Positions 11,076-24,624 are shown, counted from the stretch's first letter. The stretch: DNA of 64,000 nt from Paraspadella gotoi (GCA_051294375.1 JBJCIZ010000239.1:484261-548260); one strand, 5' to 3'. Notes: generated by a model from the sequence alone, not told the origin. Translations and numbers: made by a program.

Positions 11076-13613
11076 TCATAGAATTTAATGATACGTTACG
11101 AAATAGACGTTTCGAACCAAGTACTATTATAAACATTTCACGTTTTTCACAAATTTAAATTCTAAAGATAACCTTTCTCGGATGGCCACTTATACTAAGG
11201 ATCTATGTATGAATAAAATGAAGGAGTGAAGAAATAGTAAATTTCTAAATGGAAGACGATAAATTCTAATGTTAAACAAATAAATTTTGATATTGTCGGA
11301 GCATGAAATCGAAGCGCTCGCGACAAGTTCGCCTAGCCAATTCGAAGCTCGAAACTGATACGCCGAACTACAGGCGACGGAGAACACTACAGTCTCTCTC
11401 CGCCGGAGATATAACAGACAAATACATGAAGTGAACAATCGTCTTGCGGTTTTCAAGGTCGAAGATATGGATGCACCAATCTTTATAAAATTAAATGTCC
11501 CGATATTCGAGATTTCAAGTCCATATACGAGTTTCCCGGATCGTTCTTGTTTCGCATACGCTTCTGCCGTGTGCGTGTCGCCGTTTACCGGCAGAGGCCC
11601 GCGACTTCATACCTCTCCTCTCCTTAGCGAGCGTCCACGCCTGCTCTCCTCGTCCTCCTCTCTCTGGGTACCTCGCGCTGACACGGACTCTTCGTACGCT
11701 TTCGCCCTTAACTACATCATCTTCCTCTCCTCTTCTCCTATCTTGGCTAGGGTCATTCCGTCGTCCATTCCACCTCAAGCGGATTGGCTCGCTCTTCTTG
11801 CCGGGCGCTCAACGCGTTCCGCCTCATTTTGCGAGATAGTCTCATATAAGGGGGAGCTCGAATCTCCGTCCACCTCGAAACAACAAGGATATCGTCTTGC
11901 CGGTACGACGAGGAGAAGTTTGGCGACTCTGTGTCTCTGTCGGAAGTCCGTCGTCATCGTCTCTCGCTCTCCTGCAAATAGTGCTTTTCTCGCAGGTCGG
12001 AAAGCGGTACGTTCTGGCTCGACTGCATTCTCTGCAGGCCCTTCCGACTATACACTACGCCTCTGCGTCTCGTCCTCTCCGTACTTCTGCCTCCGAACGT
12101 CTCTCTCCCTCGATTCTTTGCATTGAAATCTATGAGGTATTGCGATTCGATCTGAAAGAGACCCGGTGGTAGAATGCGCATCGGCATTCCCACGTACGTC
12201 TTGGCTGGCATAGAACGTGAGTAGGTGGTCTGCTTGGCGCTGCCGTCTCTCTGCTGAAGTTAGCGCGGATGATGAACCTCGGTCGTTCCCAACGCTTGTA
12301 GTTTTCGCACCAGGTCTTTCTGCTTCGGTTCATCTTTTCCGTCGTGAAGGCGTTCCTCTTGTATCTGTCGTCGATAGTCGTTGTTGGGCCTTTTTCGCTT
12401 CCATCTTGGTAGCGCCCCACTGTTTCGAATTCTGGATTCTGGATACTCTCTCGCATCGCCTCTCCTGTCGTCTCCTTCTCTCTTCCTGCTTCTCTTTTTC
12501 CTCCAGTCTCCTCGACCTGTCAGTGCTCCGGCGCAGGATGGCGCACGCCTTCCGATCCTCCCGAATCCAACTCTTAGTCCCGCTCTGTCTTTTCTCTTCA
12601 CCTTTCCGCTCTCTGCATCCAATTTCTGTTGGTCGCACTTTCATCCATGAAAACTTCTTACGTCCGTCGACTGGCGCAATCGGCGGACGATCCGGGTCGT
12701 TCGAAATTTTCGCGTCTGGAATGATTAGGACGGAGAAAAGGAAGTAGAAGATACGATCTAAGGGTCGATGAGAAGAATGAGCAACGAGATGAGGCATGAA
12801 AATTAGAAGGGAGAGGAGAGCGGCAGAATTAAGGAAAAGGAAGGGGAGAGAAATTATCGCTATATATCTTATCGTTTTACTGATTTTAGCGATAAATAAA
12901 AACTCAAATTTTCACTTTGATACAGTTTCATTTCTAAACTCTTCATCTGTCCAGGTTCTCTTCCGTTGTTGGCTCTTGCTCTCTACAGCTTATATTCATC
13001 AAAAGACGCGTCGCTAGTACACAAGTCATTTTTTGGGCGAATGTGCATTTCCAACTCTGCCCCATAACCCGGCCGAAAGTCGCCTCGCGATGTCCGCGTC
13101 TCGACGCGTCGGGTTCGTTCTTTCCGCCTCTTCCAGAACTTCGACTCTCGAACCTATGATTTCGACGTTCCCCGGTTGTTGAAAGAGTTTGTCATGATGG
13201 GCGCCGATACGGCTTCCTCTGGTCCTCTCACCGTTGTCGTCGAACGTTCTACTATGTCACGGAGGACGGTAAAGCGACGTCGTTGGTTCCGTCTTCTCGA
13301 TTATTTTCTTTCATTCTTGGTCTCTCTCCTTCCTTCGGCGGGGAGGTTCCTGGCCGGCCTAGGCCCGCCTTCCGGGTATCCTCGGACGGGCAAGATACGG
13401 CAGGGGCGAGGCTCCTGCGAATGGCGGCCCCTCTCTCGGGCGCCTCTCTCTTTCAATCTCGCGTCCTTCGTCCTCCAAGTCTTAATTCCTTTTCTGGAAA
13501 GGGCCTAGTGATATCTCACAGTTTGTGATACGTGCCTTTTTTAGGCTCGTGCGTTCGTCCTTCTTTCTCTCTCCTCCCCGGACGAGCATGTGATCTTATT
13601 AACAATATTCGTC
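11076..13613. other. Unassigned GC-richer block with biased open frames
   Basis: GC is visibly higher than in the flanks. The longest frame is plus 11431-12126 (231 codons). It starts at GTG, is rich in Ser, Leu and Arg, and matches no domain I recognise. Overlapping minus frames are also open, which points to composition rather than coding. The block has no counterpart in the compact copy of the C-E-CTTT module at 24-25.7 kb. Confidence 0.4.
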
Positions 13614-13690
13614 GGATTGAGTTGGTTTTAGAACGTCTGCGACGCAGTAATTTTATTTTTAACAGGTTGGAACCCTGTTTAACGCGTGGG
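13614..13690 (+). repeat. Repeat family E, copy 1
   Basis: This matches 24661-24718. Shared features are a GGTT.AGAAC lead, then GTAATTTTATTTT, AACAG/ACAG, and TTGGAACCCTGTT followed by AACGCG/AAGCGGCG. A weaker match extends leftward into the pyrimidine-rich sequence before it. Confidence 0.75.
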
Positions 13691-16600
13691 GGGGGGACCG
13701 TGGGGCGCTCCGCCTTGCCTCAGGCCGTCCTTGCCCCTCATCCACCGAGACGCCGCACGCCGCCGCGGCTGAGCCGGCACGGAAAGGAGCGAGGGAGGAG
13801 GAGGAGGACCGGGAGAGTGCAGGAGGAGGGAGCAGAAGAGGCGCAGCGGCGGCGCCAAAGGTTACACCTCGGGGAGAAGATTACCGGACCTCCGCCGACT
13901 TTGCGGAGCGGACTAACAAGTTATGAGCGCTAGAGATAGTGGAACGAGTCCTGCTCCAATGGGCGCGGTCCGTGATGTAATTGACCCGCCGTCTTGGTGG
14001 TCCCGGAAGCCTCCAGAGTGCGGCTAATGCGCCCTTCCGCGGGAAGTAATGCCTACGACTGATCGCCGGCAAATCCTACCCAGGACCAATCTTTTCTCTT
14101 CGAACTCTCTCCTCGAAGTATTAGAGACGCACAGAGCAGAACTGGTGCTGTAAACGGCGGTTGCGGTCGAATTTTTCGCCTACCATAGGCTGATCCACGC
14201 CACTAGCCTTCTCGATCTGCCCCGACGTGGTGCGAGGAGTTATTAATAGTTCGTGGTGTTTTGAGCCCGGCTCGATCAATACTTCGCGGATTATAGGATG
14301 ATGCTAAGCTCATGTCGTGCTCTAGTGGTTTGTGTCCGAAATTTATAAGAGAAAATCGCTCTAGTTAAAAGATATGAGAGAAAAGGGGAAATTCGTATAA
14401 AGTTAAATGAAAAAAAATATAATCAGCGGAAATAAGGGGGGAAAAAGTGTTAACAAACTGATAACGTAGTAACTTTTTTTTTTTATTTTTTTATTTAATT
14501 ATCGTCCATCAAATATTCGTATGCATCGACTCCGGGTATCTAGTTTTAAATCGAAAACAGTAATCTTATTACTTGACTTATTCAATTTCAATAATGAACA
14601 TGTATGAACGTAATATTATCAAATAGTAAATTAAATCAACAAAATAACCGACGATAACGTCTGACGGTGAGGAACTTTATAAATAATTCTCAGTTACAGT
14701 CTACATTCTAATGGAACTACGACCCGTTACAGATCTCTCGCCTCTAAACATAAACTTTTTGTCATTGCCGCTTGTCATCTGTAAACTGCGCCATCGCTCC
14801 ACACGATTGGCACACTATCACGTTCCACACATACAATCACACGCGACCAGAAAAGTATCTCCAATTTGGTCTCTTCGCTTTCAAATATCATCTAAATCAT
14901 AAGCTACGAGTATTTGCATCTTTTTTTTAAGATTTTTTCTACTTGCGTCATTTTTTATTGCGGTGGCTGGACTCATTCTGCCTTATAGTAATAGTCACTA
15001 TGTTATTCTTTTTGCGCTTTCCTAACCTGTCCCAAAAATCATCACTTAATCCGTCTTGCTTCTTTCAACATAACATGCTCACCCTACCGGGTAGCGTTAT
15101 TCAACCGACGTCGTTACTTGCCCATACGAGCGCAGGGTGCGGGACGTCGTGATTCCTTCTTGAGGGGGCGTGAACTACGGGAATTAAAGTAGGTCAGCCG
15201 GCGTTACGGCACGTCTAGAAGCTGTACGAGACGAATCGTCACGGACACTCTCGTACCGAGGGGACGTCTGTTGTAACGATGCCCTACTCTGGAAGCCGGA
15301 AGCCCGTCGCAAGTACTTCTACATGTAGTTTTTCAATTTCGCCAGAAACAAGCGATACTGGTCAACATATCCTTTTTCGCATGAAAATTCATTTGATCAG
15401 ACACCTTCCAAGACGCCGCCCCAATGCGGCGCAAGATGGCGGGCGAAAACAAAGTACCATCTTCGCGCTAGCACGAGTAACCATAGCCGACGATCATGTT
15501 CGACTTTAGCACAACGTAGTTCTTTCGCACTTTCCATTCTATCGCACCGCCGCCCTCAATTCCGCGTCGGGCGACCGTGAAAATTGTGTCTCTGTTTGTC
15601 GCGTATAGAACGCGTTGGATTCCACCGGTAGAACTGTGCTACATACGAAACGAGTAATAGAGAAAAACGTTAAATGAGCGAGAAGGAATGATGAAGAGAC
15701 AAATCGTGATATGCTAATTTCAGAGATGTACGAGCCGCTGCACATTTCGGAAAAAAAATACACAAAGTTGAGAAAAAAATCTTATGGCGCGAAGCCTCTC
15801 TCTCAACTCGGAGTTTCGTCGATGTCCTCGCGGGCACTCCCCGCAATGGTGATCGACTGTCGTACCAACCGTGTCTGTGTCTTGCCGCCGTCGAGAACTT
15901 GCCGTTTCTGCTTCTGAAACGGAAGTAGGGTCCTCGCCTGTCTCACGGTCTCTTTCCATCGATCTGCCAGAATTATTCTGCAATCTTTTGCTAAGTTCGC
16001 GTGTTGACGAAAGTTTTTCTGACCACATGCACGCAACGTCTGACAGGCAGACAGTGCGCGGCACTTTCTGGGCTTTTTCGCCTTCAAAATCGACTAATAG
16101 CAGCGGTGCAAAGTCACAAGTTATTCAGCTAGGAAAAGCAGAGGCTTTAGTAATACGAACGCAGATCGAAGTGTGCGACAGAACGTAGTTCGCACACCGC
16201 ATGACCTTCCATGAAGTGTGGACGTGTATTCGAACATAATCGTTCGATGATGGAATCTTTCTTTGGAAGTACGAACTAGGGTGCGCCGACATGTCATAGG
16301 GAGATTCGTCTTTTCCCTATTCTGCCGCCAACGCGAATTCACATCGTCGTCGTCAAGGAATGGGGTTTAACGCTCGCTAATTTAAGCATTTTTTCCAGCG
16401 TTAGATTCCGCATCGGGGGCGTCTGGAGATCGAATCTATCTTTTCTCTTTTAACTGTGCTGATATTCGTCGGCGTAGTGTTCTTGCTTGTATATGCGCGA
16501 CATAACATTTTATTCTAGCTCGTCTTCTTGTAATCTTCCAATCGTTGTATCTGTCGAATTTGTAGGTTTAGCCGCGTTCTGAGTCTGCTTTTAACTCAGC

Positions 16601-18889
16601 GCGTCTCCATCGAATCCTAGCGCGCTGCGAGAATGGCATTTTTTTCTATACCCGCGATGAAACAGAGTTTCTTCCGAGAATCTTGAACATCGACGAGGCA
16701 ATTCGAAGTACTCCCGAGGTTTCTTTCAGGGTTGTGATCGCTTCCTCTTATGTTTTTTCTCGTGTACTCAGCTAATCCTCTGGGCCTCTCAGTCAGCGCA
16801 AAACATACTGACGCGATAAGGGCGTTGAACAGAAAGCTTTTGTTCCGGCCACACTTGCATTCTTCACGGGCGACGGAGAAAGTCAGGCTGGCCGCGCGCT
16901 GAATCGCTTCACTTTGTATCGTCGACGCGGAGGGCCTCGGCTTGCAATCATCAGGCTTGGATTACTTTTGCATTCTGGGTGCAGTACGTATCGCCATTTT
17001 CGGAAACGACGTCGGGTCAGCTTCCCTAATACGAGACACGGTTCTTTTAAAAGAAATGCAGTGCAAATTTTAGATTGTTTCTATTTCGTTTAATATCTGT
17101 TTTAGGACTGTTCCTCGGATCTGTCCACATGACAGTATCTTTCTTCGAACTGATCGTTTTTGAGCATTCTTCTACGCATTTGTATGCGAAACTCAGTCGG
17201 GACCCGCCAACACGCCGCACGTCAGCTCCAACCGTGGATCTGAATAATGTCTGGTGGGGAAAGAGCCTCAATTTTGAGGAGTCGAGGCACGACGTGACTT
17301 CGGGACCATAAGAAACTAGATCAAAAGCGGACAATAGAGAATTCGCCACTCCTCGTGCAGGAGGCAAGGGATTACGACGAGGTATATCTTGCGAAATCAC
17401 CCATTAACTAGCTGCACTAGCGTTCCAGAGAGCAACACATTTCAAACTCAGCCTTATCGATCTATCAGGTCTCAAGTCTCCAGCGCGTTGCAATCCATCG
17501 CTTTATTTTCGAAACTCCTTGCGAGCTTCGGCATTTGTTCATACTTCCAGATTGTGTAATTCTTTTATGATCTCAATCCTTAATTTTCTTGTCCTCCGAT
17601 TTTACTGTCTCCGAATTTCATTTCCGGAGTTATACGGCTAGAGTCCCAATTACTTACTCCGTCTCAGTCTCCGGCCGCTCTCCTTTTGGAATACAGGCTG
17701 CTCGACCTCTCTCAGAATGAAAGCTGTAGTGAGACTAGGCCCATAATCGCGAATCGAAACAGACTACGCTCTTACGTTATACGACTAGATTACTGGCGTT
17801 TCGTCATGACACTATTCTCTGTATCTTTTCTCTTCGTTCACTCACGCGAATATGAGAGATACGTTCGCTACGTTGGATAAAAAGGTATTCGCGTTGCTGC
17901 TCATAGTACGCTTGATGCGTAGTGAGCGTTTCGTCTTTTTCCTTGTGCTTCATCTTGTCTCTGCACCGTTTTTCTTCATGGGAGGCGGGCCGTGAGTGAT
18001 CTTCGCCGTTCGCTAAACTTGTCGGGTTCATACTTGCCTAGGACTGCGCGTGGCTGATTGTAGATCATATTCCCTAACTTTTGGATTGTAGTCATCAAAC
18101 AACTTCCTCCTCTGATCTCGGAGCAAGCTATCTATACCGTCCTAAGCCTTCCTCTAGATCACAGCACATGCGGCTATTTGTTCATCCTGGTGGTAGAACT
18201 CTCATAAGGTGAGAAGTCTTTACGTCATATTTCTATCAGGAACTGCCGTTGATGATTGAGCTTCGACACGACCTCGCTCAACTGGATCAGCCTAACACGA
18301 GACATCGAACTCTCGCGTCGCGTCTTTACGAGAGCCGTGTTACGTTTGGCGACCCACTGGGGCGGATAAACATCTCTTCGCGCCAAAGATTGTTGTTTAC
18401 CTTAAGTTCTCTCTGACTATACTGAGCCTAGTATTCTTAATAGTACACGTATCATCTTCGTCGTCCAATCACTCTTTACACCTCATAAGTTACCGGGGAA
18501 AAACAAAGTCAAGATGAACACCGTTCATCATTTCAACGAATACCTGGTGGAAAAAACTCCACGTATATCCGCGGACGAGAGCGACTGGAGATCGCGCTCG
18601 AGAATCGAACTATTGTAATTACTCCCAGCATGTTTCGTTCATATAATCCGGGACTCCTCTGTGTAATAGAAGCTCATCGTTTTTAAAGACATCTTACTCT
18701 TCACACCTTTAGGCTTCTTTTTCTTTTAATTTCTTTTCTTTCTTTCCTATTCGAGCGTTTCATGCCATCTAATTCGATCCTTGTCTTTGTCTGGTTTTCT
18801 TTCATTCTTTCTTTTCATACGGTAGTTTACGTTATCGACTATATGTGAGGGAATGTACTCTTCATCTCTATGGACCGTATATATTATTC
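13691..18889. other. Unassigned block, no gene recognised
   Basis: About 5.2 kb of unique-looking DNA. 13700-13870 is GC-rich with CGCCGC and GAGGAGGAG words. The remainder has short frames only and no domain, repeat array or RNA that I can recognise. It sits between family E and the CTTT tract, where the second copy of the module has under 0.9 kb. Confidence 0.4.
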
Positions 18890-19083
18890 TTTCCTAATTT
18901 CTTTCTTTCCTTTCTGTTTAATCTATTCTTTCTTTGCTTGCCTCCTTTCCTTACTTTCTTTGTTTCTTTCTATCTCTTTCTTTCTTTTTCTTTCTTTCTT
19001 TCTTCTTCTTTTCTTTCTTTCTTTCTTTTCTTTTCTTTCTTTCTTTTTTCTTTCTTTCTTTCAGGCGATCCTTCCCTTCTTAA
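18890..19083 (+). repeat. (CTTT)n tract with conserved 3' end, copy 1
   Basis: Imperfect CTTT repeats end in CAGGCGATCCTTCCCTTCTT at 19062. Nearly the same junction occurs at 25715-25737 after another CTTT tract. Confidence 0.85.
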
Positions 19084-19964
19084 AGCTTCTGAACGGGTTG
19101 AGAGAGAAGAACAAAAGGCACGGCAGATATCGTCCCCGTTCATCCAACTTCGGGCTCCCTGTGAGATAGAGTCGAGAACGGCGAGCGCGGAGGACGAAAG
19201 GAGGGGGGTGGGCCCCCCGCTCTCGGTATATTCCCCCCCCCTGCGAATTCGGGCTCGAAACGCCTGGCTAACCAGCTTTTTCTTCGCACTGGCCACACTT
19301 GACTTTTAGAAGAAAAAAAAAAAAAAGGAAGAATGAGAAAAAAGGAAATTCTCTGTTCTCTTTGTTTTAACTTTTCTTCTGCTGTTATCTTTTCTTTCTT
19401 TTCTCTCTTTTTCTCTTCTTTTTGTTCTGATGATTTATTTTCGATTTTCTTAAATTTAGTTTATTTCTTTCTAATTTCAGAACAAGAAAATACGAACTAA
19501 GACATGAGGGCACAAAAAAAAAAAAAAAAAAAAAAAAAACCGAAAAAAAAAGCCCACGACTTGACCTAAATCCTCTTTCGCCAATCATTATTTTTACCCT
19601 TTTTCCCGCATCGGCTCGGTGTCGACAACAAAAACCCTAATAAATCTTTGTATCATAAGCTTCCCAAAATCGGCTAAATTTATTCTCGGAAAATTCTAAG
19701 CGTATTGCTCCTTTGTACTATGATTGATTATTTTTGTGGGTATCGCGCCTCGCGTCATGTTGAAGATGTCATTTGCACTCTTGAACGCGACATTAAAAGT
19801 AAAAATCAATTTTCAAAGGGGCGCGAAGAAAAACAGGAAAAAAAAAAAACAGGGGAAAAACACCACGATTGCAAAACAACTAAACATCTTATACGAAGAC
19901 GAATAAAAAAAAAAAAAAGAAGCGCTCCAAAAATTTGAAATACATGCTCCTCCATAATTAGTAT
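19084..19964. other. Unassigned, homopolymer-rich
   Basis: Contains long A runs (19514-19539 and around 19310) and T-rich sequence. No gene recognised. Confidence 0.5.
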
Positions 19965-21455
19965 AAAGAATAATGTACCTCAATCATTGAATTGATAACA
20001 AATTTATATACTTCAGTTTCCCTGCTATTTTAATTTTTCTTCTTTAATCATATGATAAATTTTAAAATATATTTATAATGAATTTACTGCGGGCGGGCAA
20101 AATCGAAATACAAATGAAACAGCCAACATTTCTTTTCTTGGTCCGTTTCCATTGCCAAATTGAGCGAGACCTAGGAACAAGCGATAAAATCTAACAAGTA
20201 AATGTTGAGAATCTGTAACATTAAGAAATTATGTACAAGCAAACCACTTGTTGGCTTCGACCTTTAGACAAAAAAAAAATTTTAAAAAAAATGTAAAATA
20301 AAAATTTTAAAAAAATGGAAAGAGAGATGAGGAAGGAGGGGGAGTGAGGAAGGAGTAAGGAAGGGGAGGAGAATTTGAGGTAGCAGCTGCAGGGAGAAAC
20401 GTTAGGAGGAAAGAGAAGTAGGAAAAAAAAAAGAGAGAACAGAAAAAACAAATTACAGAAATGGCCATACGGGTAAGGCAGGCATTGAGGAGGAAATAGG
20501 AAGAAGGAGGGAAGAGGAGGGGAGGAGAGAAACTGGTTCACGTCGCATTGACATTTCCAAAAATGCGCTTCAACAATTCCCCAGAGAGATGAAATAGAGA
20601 GCAGAGAGAAGAGACAGATGCCGAGAGAAGAGAGAGCAGCGTCGACCATGGTCCTATCAAAGAGAGACAGAATCATGCTTTGGGAGCATGAGAGAGAGAG
20701 GGAGCAGAGAGAGGGAAACAGAGAAACAACACAAGCGTGCAATATAAAAAAAAACAGATTCGAAATTATAACAAACAAACAAAGCTTTAAAATAAGAACT
20801 CGCGCTCTCGGCTTAGATTAACAATCCTCAAAAAGTTTAACAAAACAAAACAAACAAAAAAAGCACATTTCATTATTATTAACGAAAAAAATAATCGGCA
20901 CTGATATACACACTGATCGCTCGGGTTTTTTTTTTTTTATTTTTTACTTAAACTTAACTTAAAAAACCCAGCGAACACGATTCTTTTAAGATATAATTTA
21001 ACTTTTTTTTCCTCGTTTTCTTTTGAGAAAGAGGAGTTAATTACCCCACAGAAAAGGGCATTTTAACTATTTCGACTCAGGGGGTCCCGCGGTTTGGCAA
21101 AAGAAGAGGCATAATTATGAATTTGATATAGAAACATAAACCGACGAAGAACTTTTGTTATTTTTTTTAAAAAAGAAGAAGTATTTAACTCTTATATTAA
21201 AGGTAAAGGACTGTTTCCGAGAGGGGAAAAAGGATTTGATAAGCGGAGAGGGACAGCGCAAAATGATACGGTAGAGACGTACCCGAGGAGTAGAGAAAAA
21301 CGAAAAATGGCTAATGTGTGCGTAAGGCAAGAAATATATTGGAGAATATGTTAGGCTGGCAACCAGTGAAATGCAGAACTTACTCACCAAGATCCAGCCT
21401 ACAAAATATTAGAATTTAAAACAGGAACCCCCCCCCAAAAAAAAAAATGGTCATT

Positions 21456-21808
21456 TAAGCCTTATTTTTAAGTTTTTTTAATTGATTCTGATAGAGCCTT
21501 AATTTAACCCACTTTATCATCAAATATTGAAAAAAGAAGCAATTATACATTGTGTAGGATAACTTTTCATAAGCTATTTGAATCTGCTTTCTAAAAATAC
21601 AAAATTCCAAATAAATTTTTTGCACATCTTCCTATCTATAAATAAATATTAAAAAAATTAAGTATTACTAATGCCTTCTAGCCATTTAGAAAATTTTGGT
21701 CCATGCAACAGTTTTCTCAGAAATGTATGACAGTTTCATTTGGAAAAAGGTTCCCAAATCAAACTTTCTGCACAAACTCACCCCATTGCACGAGTGGCTC
21801 TAATTAAG
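21456..21808. mobile_element. About 350-bp insertion specific to repeat D copy 1
   Basis: In copy 2 the A-run and TGGTCAT are followed within a few bases by GGCGGGCCAAACTTGAAC. In copy 1 about 350 AT-rich bases intervene. TTAAGC or TAAGC words lie at both edges and could be a target-site duplication. No inverted termini or coding sequence was seen. It could be a small non-autonomous element, or sequence deleted from copy 2. Confidence 0.5.
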
Positions 21809-22620
21809 CGGGCCCAAACTTGAACACTTTTCTTATAATCTCTATGTCTCTCAAATTTTTTTCCCTTCTTATTACTAAAACCGATTTTCAATGCAACTTT
21901 TATGTATTAGTTCAATCGGGTTGTTACATAGCAGCTTTTAAATATTTATTAATATATAATCAAATGAAAAAGAACGCGCATTCCTATAGAGCTATCATAA
22001 TTAAATGAAAGTTAGTACTAAATGTTTCATTTATTTTAAAACAAAACGGGTAAAAGAATATAAAACTAACGAAAAGATAGCTTTCGAAAAAAAAAGAAAA
22101 AATCTTTAGAGGAAAAATGCGTTGACGTCACTTCATAATCTTCGTCTGTCTTATTTCTCTTTTATTTTCATAATCTATTTTTTTTAAAACCTTATTAGAT
22201 ACATTTGTAGACGAGTTCTTATGAAGAATTGGCCGTTACGCGATACGGGATCAAAAAAATTCGCTCTCGAAAAACAACAAAATTTTCACCTTCTTCGCAC
22301 TTCACCCCGCCCAATTATCGTCTTACTCATCCGTCACGTTTCATCCCTAAACATCCCAACTTTCGTCGTCCGAACGGTTGGTACATTACGGTTCATCTTC
22401 TAATCTCAGTTTTATCGATATCCCGATGGCCTTGTGACCTGAACGACTGCCATTCCGCTACCCTTCCGCAGCTCTCACCTCGGCAAATTCGGGTCGTGTG
22501 GCATTTTAAAAAACGGCACGTCCACTACGCTTTGCTCACGTTTGGAATACATGCTATAATCACTCTGTAATCCCGTATGTTCCATACATTCAATAACACC
22601 TCGGACGACGTCACCAGCAC

Positions 22621-22735
22621 TCACGACTCACGACTCACGACTTCACGCACTCACGACTCACGACTCCAGGCGACTCAACGACTCACGACCCGACGACTCA
22701 CGACTCACGACTCACGACCACACTTCACGACTCAA
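22621..22735. repeat. (TCACGAC)n heptamer array, long allele
   Basis: About fifteen irregular copies of TCACGAC with CTTCACG and CAGGCG interruptions. The same array in repeat D copy 2 has only about 38 bp. Confidence 0.85.
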
Positions 22736-23079
22736 GGACGACACGTTTATACCATTACCACATGTACAATGGCCGACTTACGGCTTGTCCTCGGCCGTTG
22801 TCTTTCTCTTCTTTTCTCTTGTCTTTCTGTCTTTCTTCTTTGTTTTCTAATACCTCTTCCTTGTCCTACCTCTTCCTGCTCCATTCTCCTCTTTCCTCCT
22901 ACTCCTCCTTCTAAATTACTCTAGCTGATTTCCTTTTACTGGAGCAAAGAACCAAAATCGAGTGTAGCAGGGTCACTGAAAACGATTCCCCGCTGATCCA
23001 GTCTCTCTCATTGGAGCAGAAAACCTTCAAACGCGCAGGATTGTCCACTTTCTTTTTGCTATCTTGCCTCTTCCTCTAC

Positions 23080-23118
23080 CTCTCTCTCTCTCTCTTCTCT
23101 CTCTCGTCTCTCTCTCTC
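23080..23118. repeat. (CT)n tract in repeat D copy 1
   Basis: CT dinucleotides with interruptions, at the position of the longer CT tract of copy 2 at 45540-45614. Confidence 0.8.
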
Positions 23119-23666
23119 ATCTCGTAGCCTCTCTCATCGTCTCCATCTCTCTGCATCTGCTCTCTCTCTCACGTCACACGCGTAACTTTCTAATTCTTGC
23201 TCGGCCGACGAAGTTTTTTTTCATTAGGGAAAAGATATAGATAAATAGAAGAAAACAACAAACAACAAACGACAGAAGACTTCAAGTTCTTTCAATCGCT
23301 GTCACGGTGTCACCCGACCACCGTGTCACGGATGGTCACGCGGCGACCGTGACATCTGCGAAATTTTAAAATGCGATCAATTTTGATTTCAAACCCTGAA
23401 AAGAGGATGTCAGAATAGCAGAATGTACACGTAATTTCTAATGCAGAACAAAACTAAGCATCTTTTTAAAATATTACTCTGGGATATACTCTGGGATTGA
23501 CATAAACGAGACTGTGAGAGAGTCTTAGATTGAAAGCTTGCCAGGACCTGCAAGTACCCGACGGGATCATTATCTTTGTTAAGAGTGATGGAGGCCTTAA
23601 ACCACCAAAGCCGTCCAAAGTCAGCGGCAAGATACTTCATTTCATTAAAATGGAATGGCATAATTA

Positions 23667-23691
23667 NNNNNNNNNNNNNNNNNNNNNNNNN
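23667..23691. other. Assembly gap, 25 N
   Basis: Exactly 25 N, inside the LINE-like end of repeat D. The corresponding sequence in copy 2 continues at about 46084. Confidence 0.95.
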
Positions 23692-24535
23692 ACGGGAAAC
23701 GGGATGACAAACGGCAAAAACCGGAACTCAACGCCTCACAACGCCGACGTGAAGCCCGGCCGAACGAAGAAGGAAGAGAAGACGATGAATGAAATTAAGA
23801 AACGACCATGGAACGAACGAGACGGATCGAGGAACAGTATCTATGTCTGCCATACCAAAGCCGCGCGCCCTCGACGCGACGGGACGTCGACGAACGACAG
23901 GACACGTCGACGAAGCACTCGAAAACGACGCCAACGCCGACGAACAATGCCGACGAGGACGAGATGACGAAGAAGAAAGATGACGACGGACACGGGACCG
24001 GACGACGGAAAACGACGCCAACGCCGACGACAACGCCGTATGAGGACGACGATGACGAAGAAGAAGACGACGGACGACGACGACGACGATGACGAAGAAG
24101 GACGACAACACGACAACGACGATGACCACAGCGACGACGACAGGCAAAGACGATGAATAGCCGACTAAGACGACAAAGCTGACGAAAGTGTGACGACAAC
24201 GCCCGGATGACGAAGACGACGACGACAACGACGACAACGCCGACGACAACGCCGACGAAGAAGACGACGACAAACAACGACAACAACCCACAAGGCCACA
24301 GCGACGACGACGAAAAGAAAGACTAAGACGATGACAAAGACGACGATAACGAAGACGACAACGACGAGGAAGACGAAGGCAAAGACGACGACGACATTGC
24401 CGACTATGACGACAAAGCTGACGACAACGGTGACGACAAAGACGTAGATGACGACGATAACGACGAAGGCGACGGCGACAGACCCTGACGCTAAAGCTCG
24501 TTTTTACAATCGTCTCTTCAAAATTTCACGGCCAA
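23692..24535 (+). repeat. Repeat family C (GAC-rich), copy 2
   Basis: GAC-dominated sequence. 23985-24535 aligns with 10490-11075 and ends with AGACCCTGACGCTAAAGC and TACAATCGTCTCTTCAAA. The stretch before it (23692-23984) is related GAC-rich DNA without a clear partner. Several 60-190 codon frames are open on both strands because GAC/GTC arrays lack stops. I do not call genes. Confidence 0.85.
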
Positions 24536-24570
24536 TGGATGAAAGCGTCGCGCGAAACCCCGGGAAATAA

Positions 24571-24572
<2 letters not shown>

Positions 24573-24624
<52 letters not shown>
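24573..24624. repeat. (CT)n microsatellite
   Basis: Twenty-six near-perfect CT units between families C and E. Confidence 0.95.

Larger units (their letters stand above)
19965..23666 (+). repeat. Composite repeat family D, copy 1 (long, indel-rich)
   Basis: This aligns collinearly with about 43355-46083. Paired anchors: GTTCACGTC...ATTGACATTT at 20536 and 43774, TAGGCTGG at 21352 and 44366, TGACGTCA at 22123 and 44823, CACATGTACAATGGCCGACT near 22767 and 45268, CACGGTG at 23303 and 45753. Copy 1 is longer because of a block insertion (about 21456-21808), a longer heptamer array and many small insertions. The left flanks of the two copies differ, so the repeat has a real left edge near here. 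The right end is cut by a gap. Confidence 0.9.

Noticed and set aside
23692-24291. Overlapping frames of 90-190 codons on both strands
   Set aside because: They are a by-product of GAC/GTC repeats. The partner repeat at 10490-11075 does not preserve any of them.
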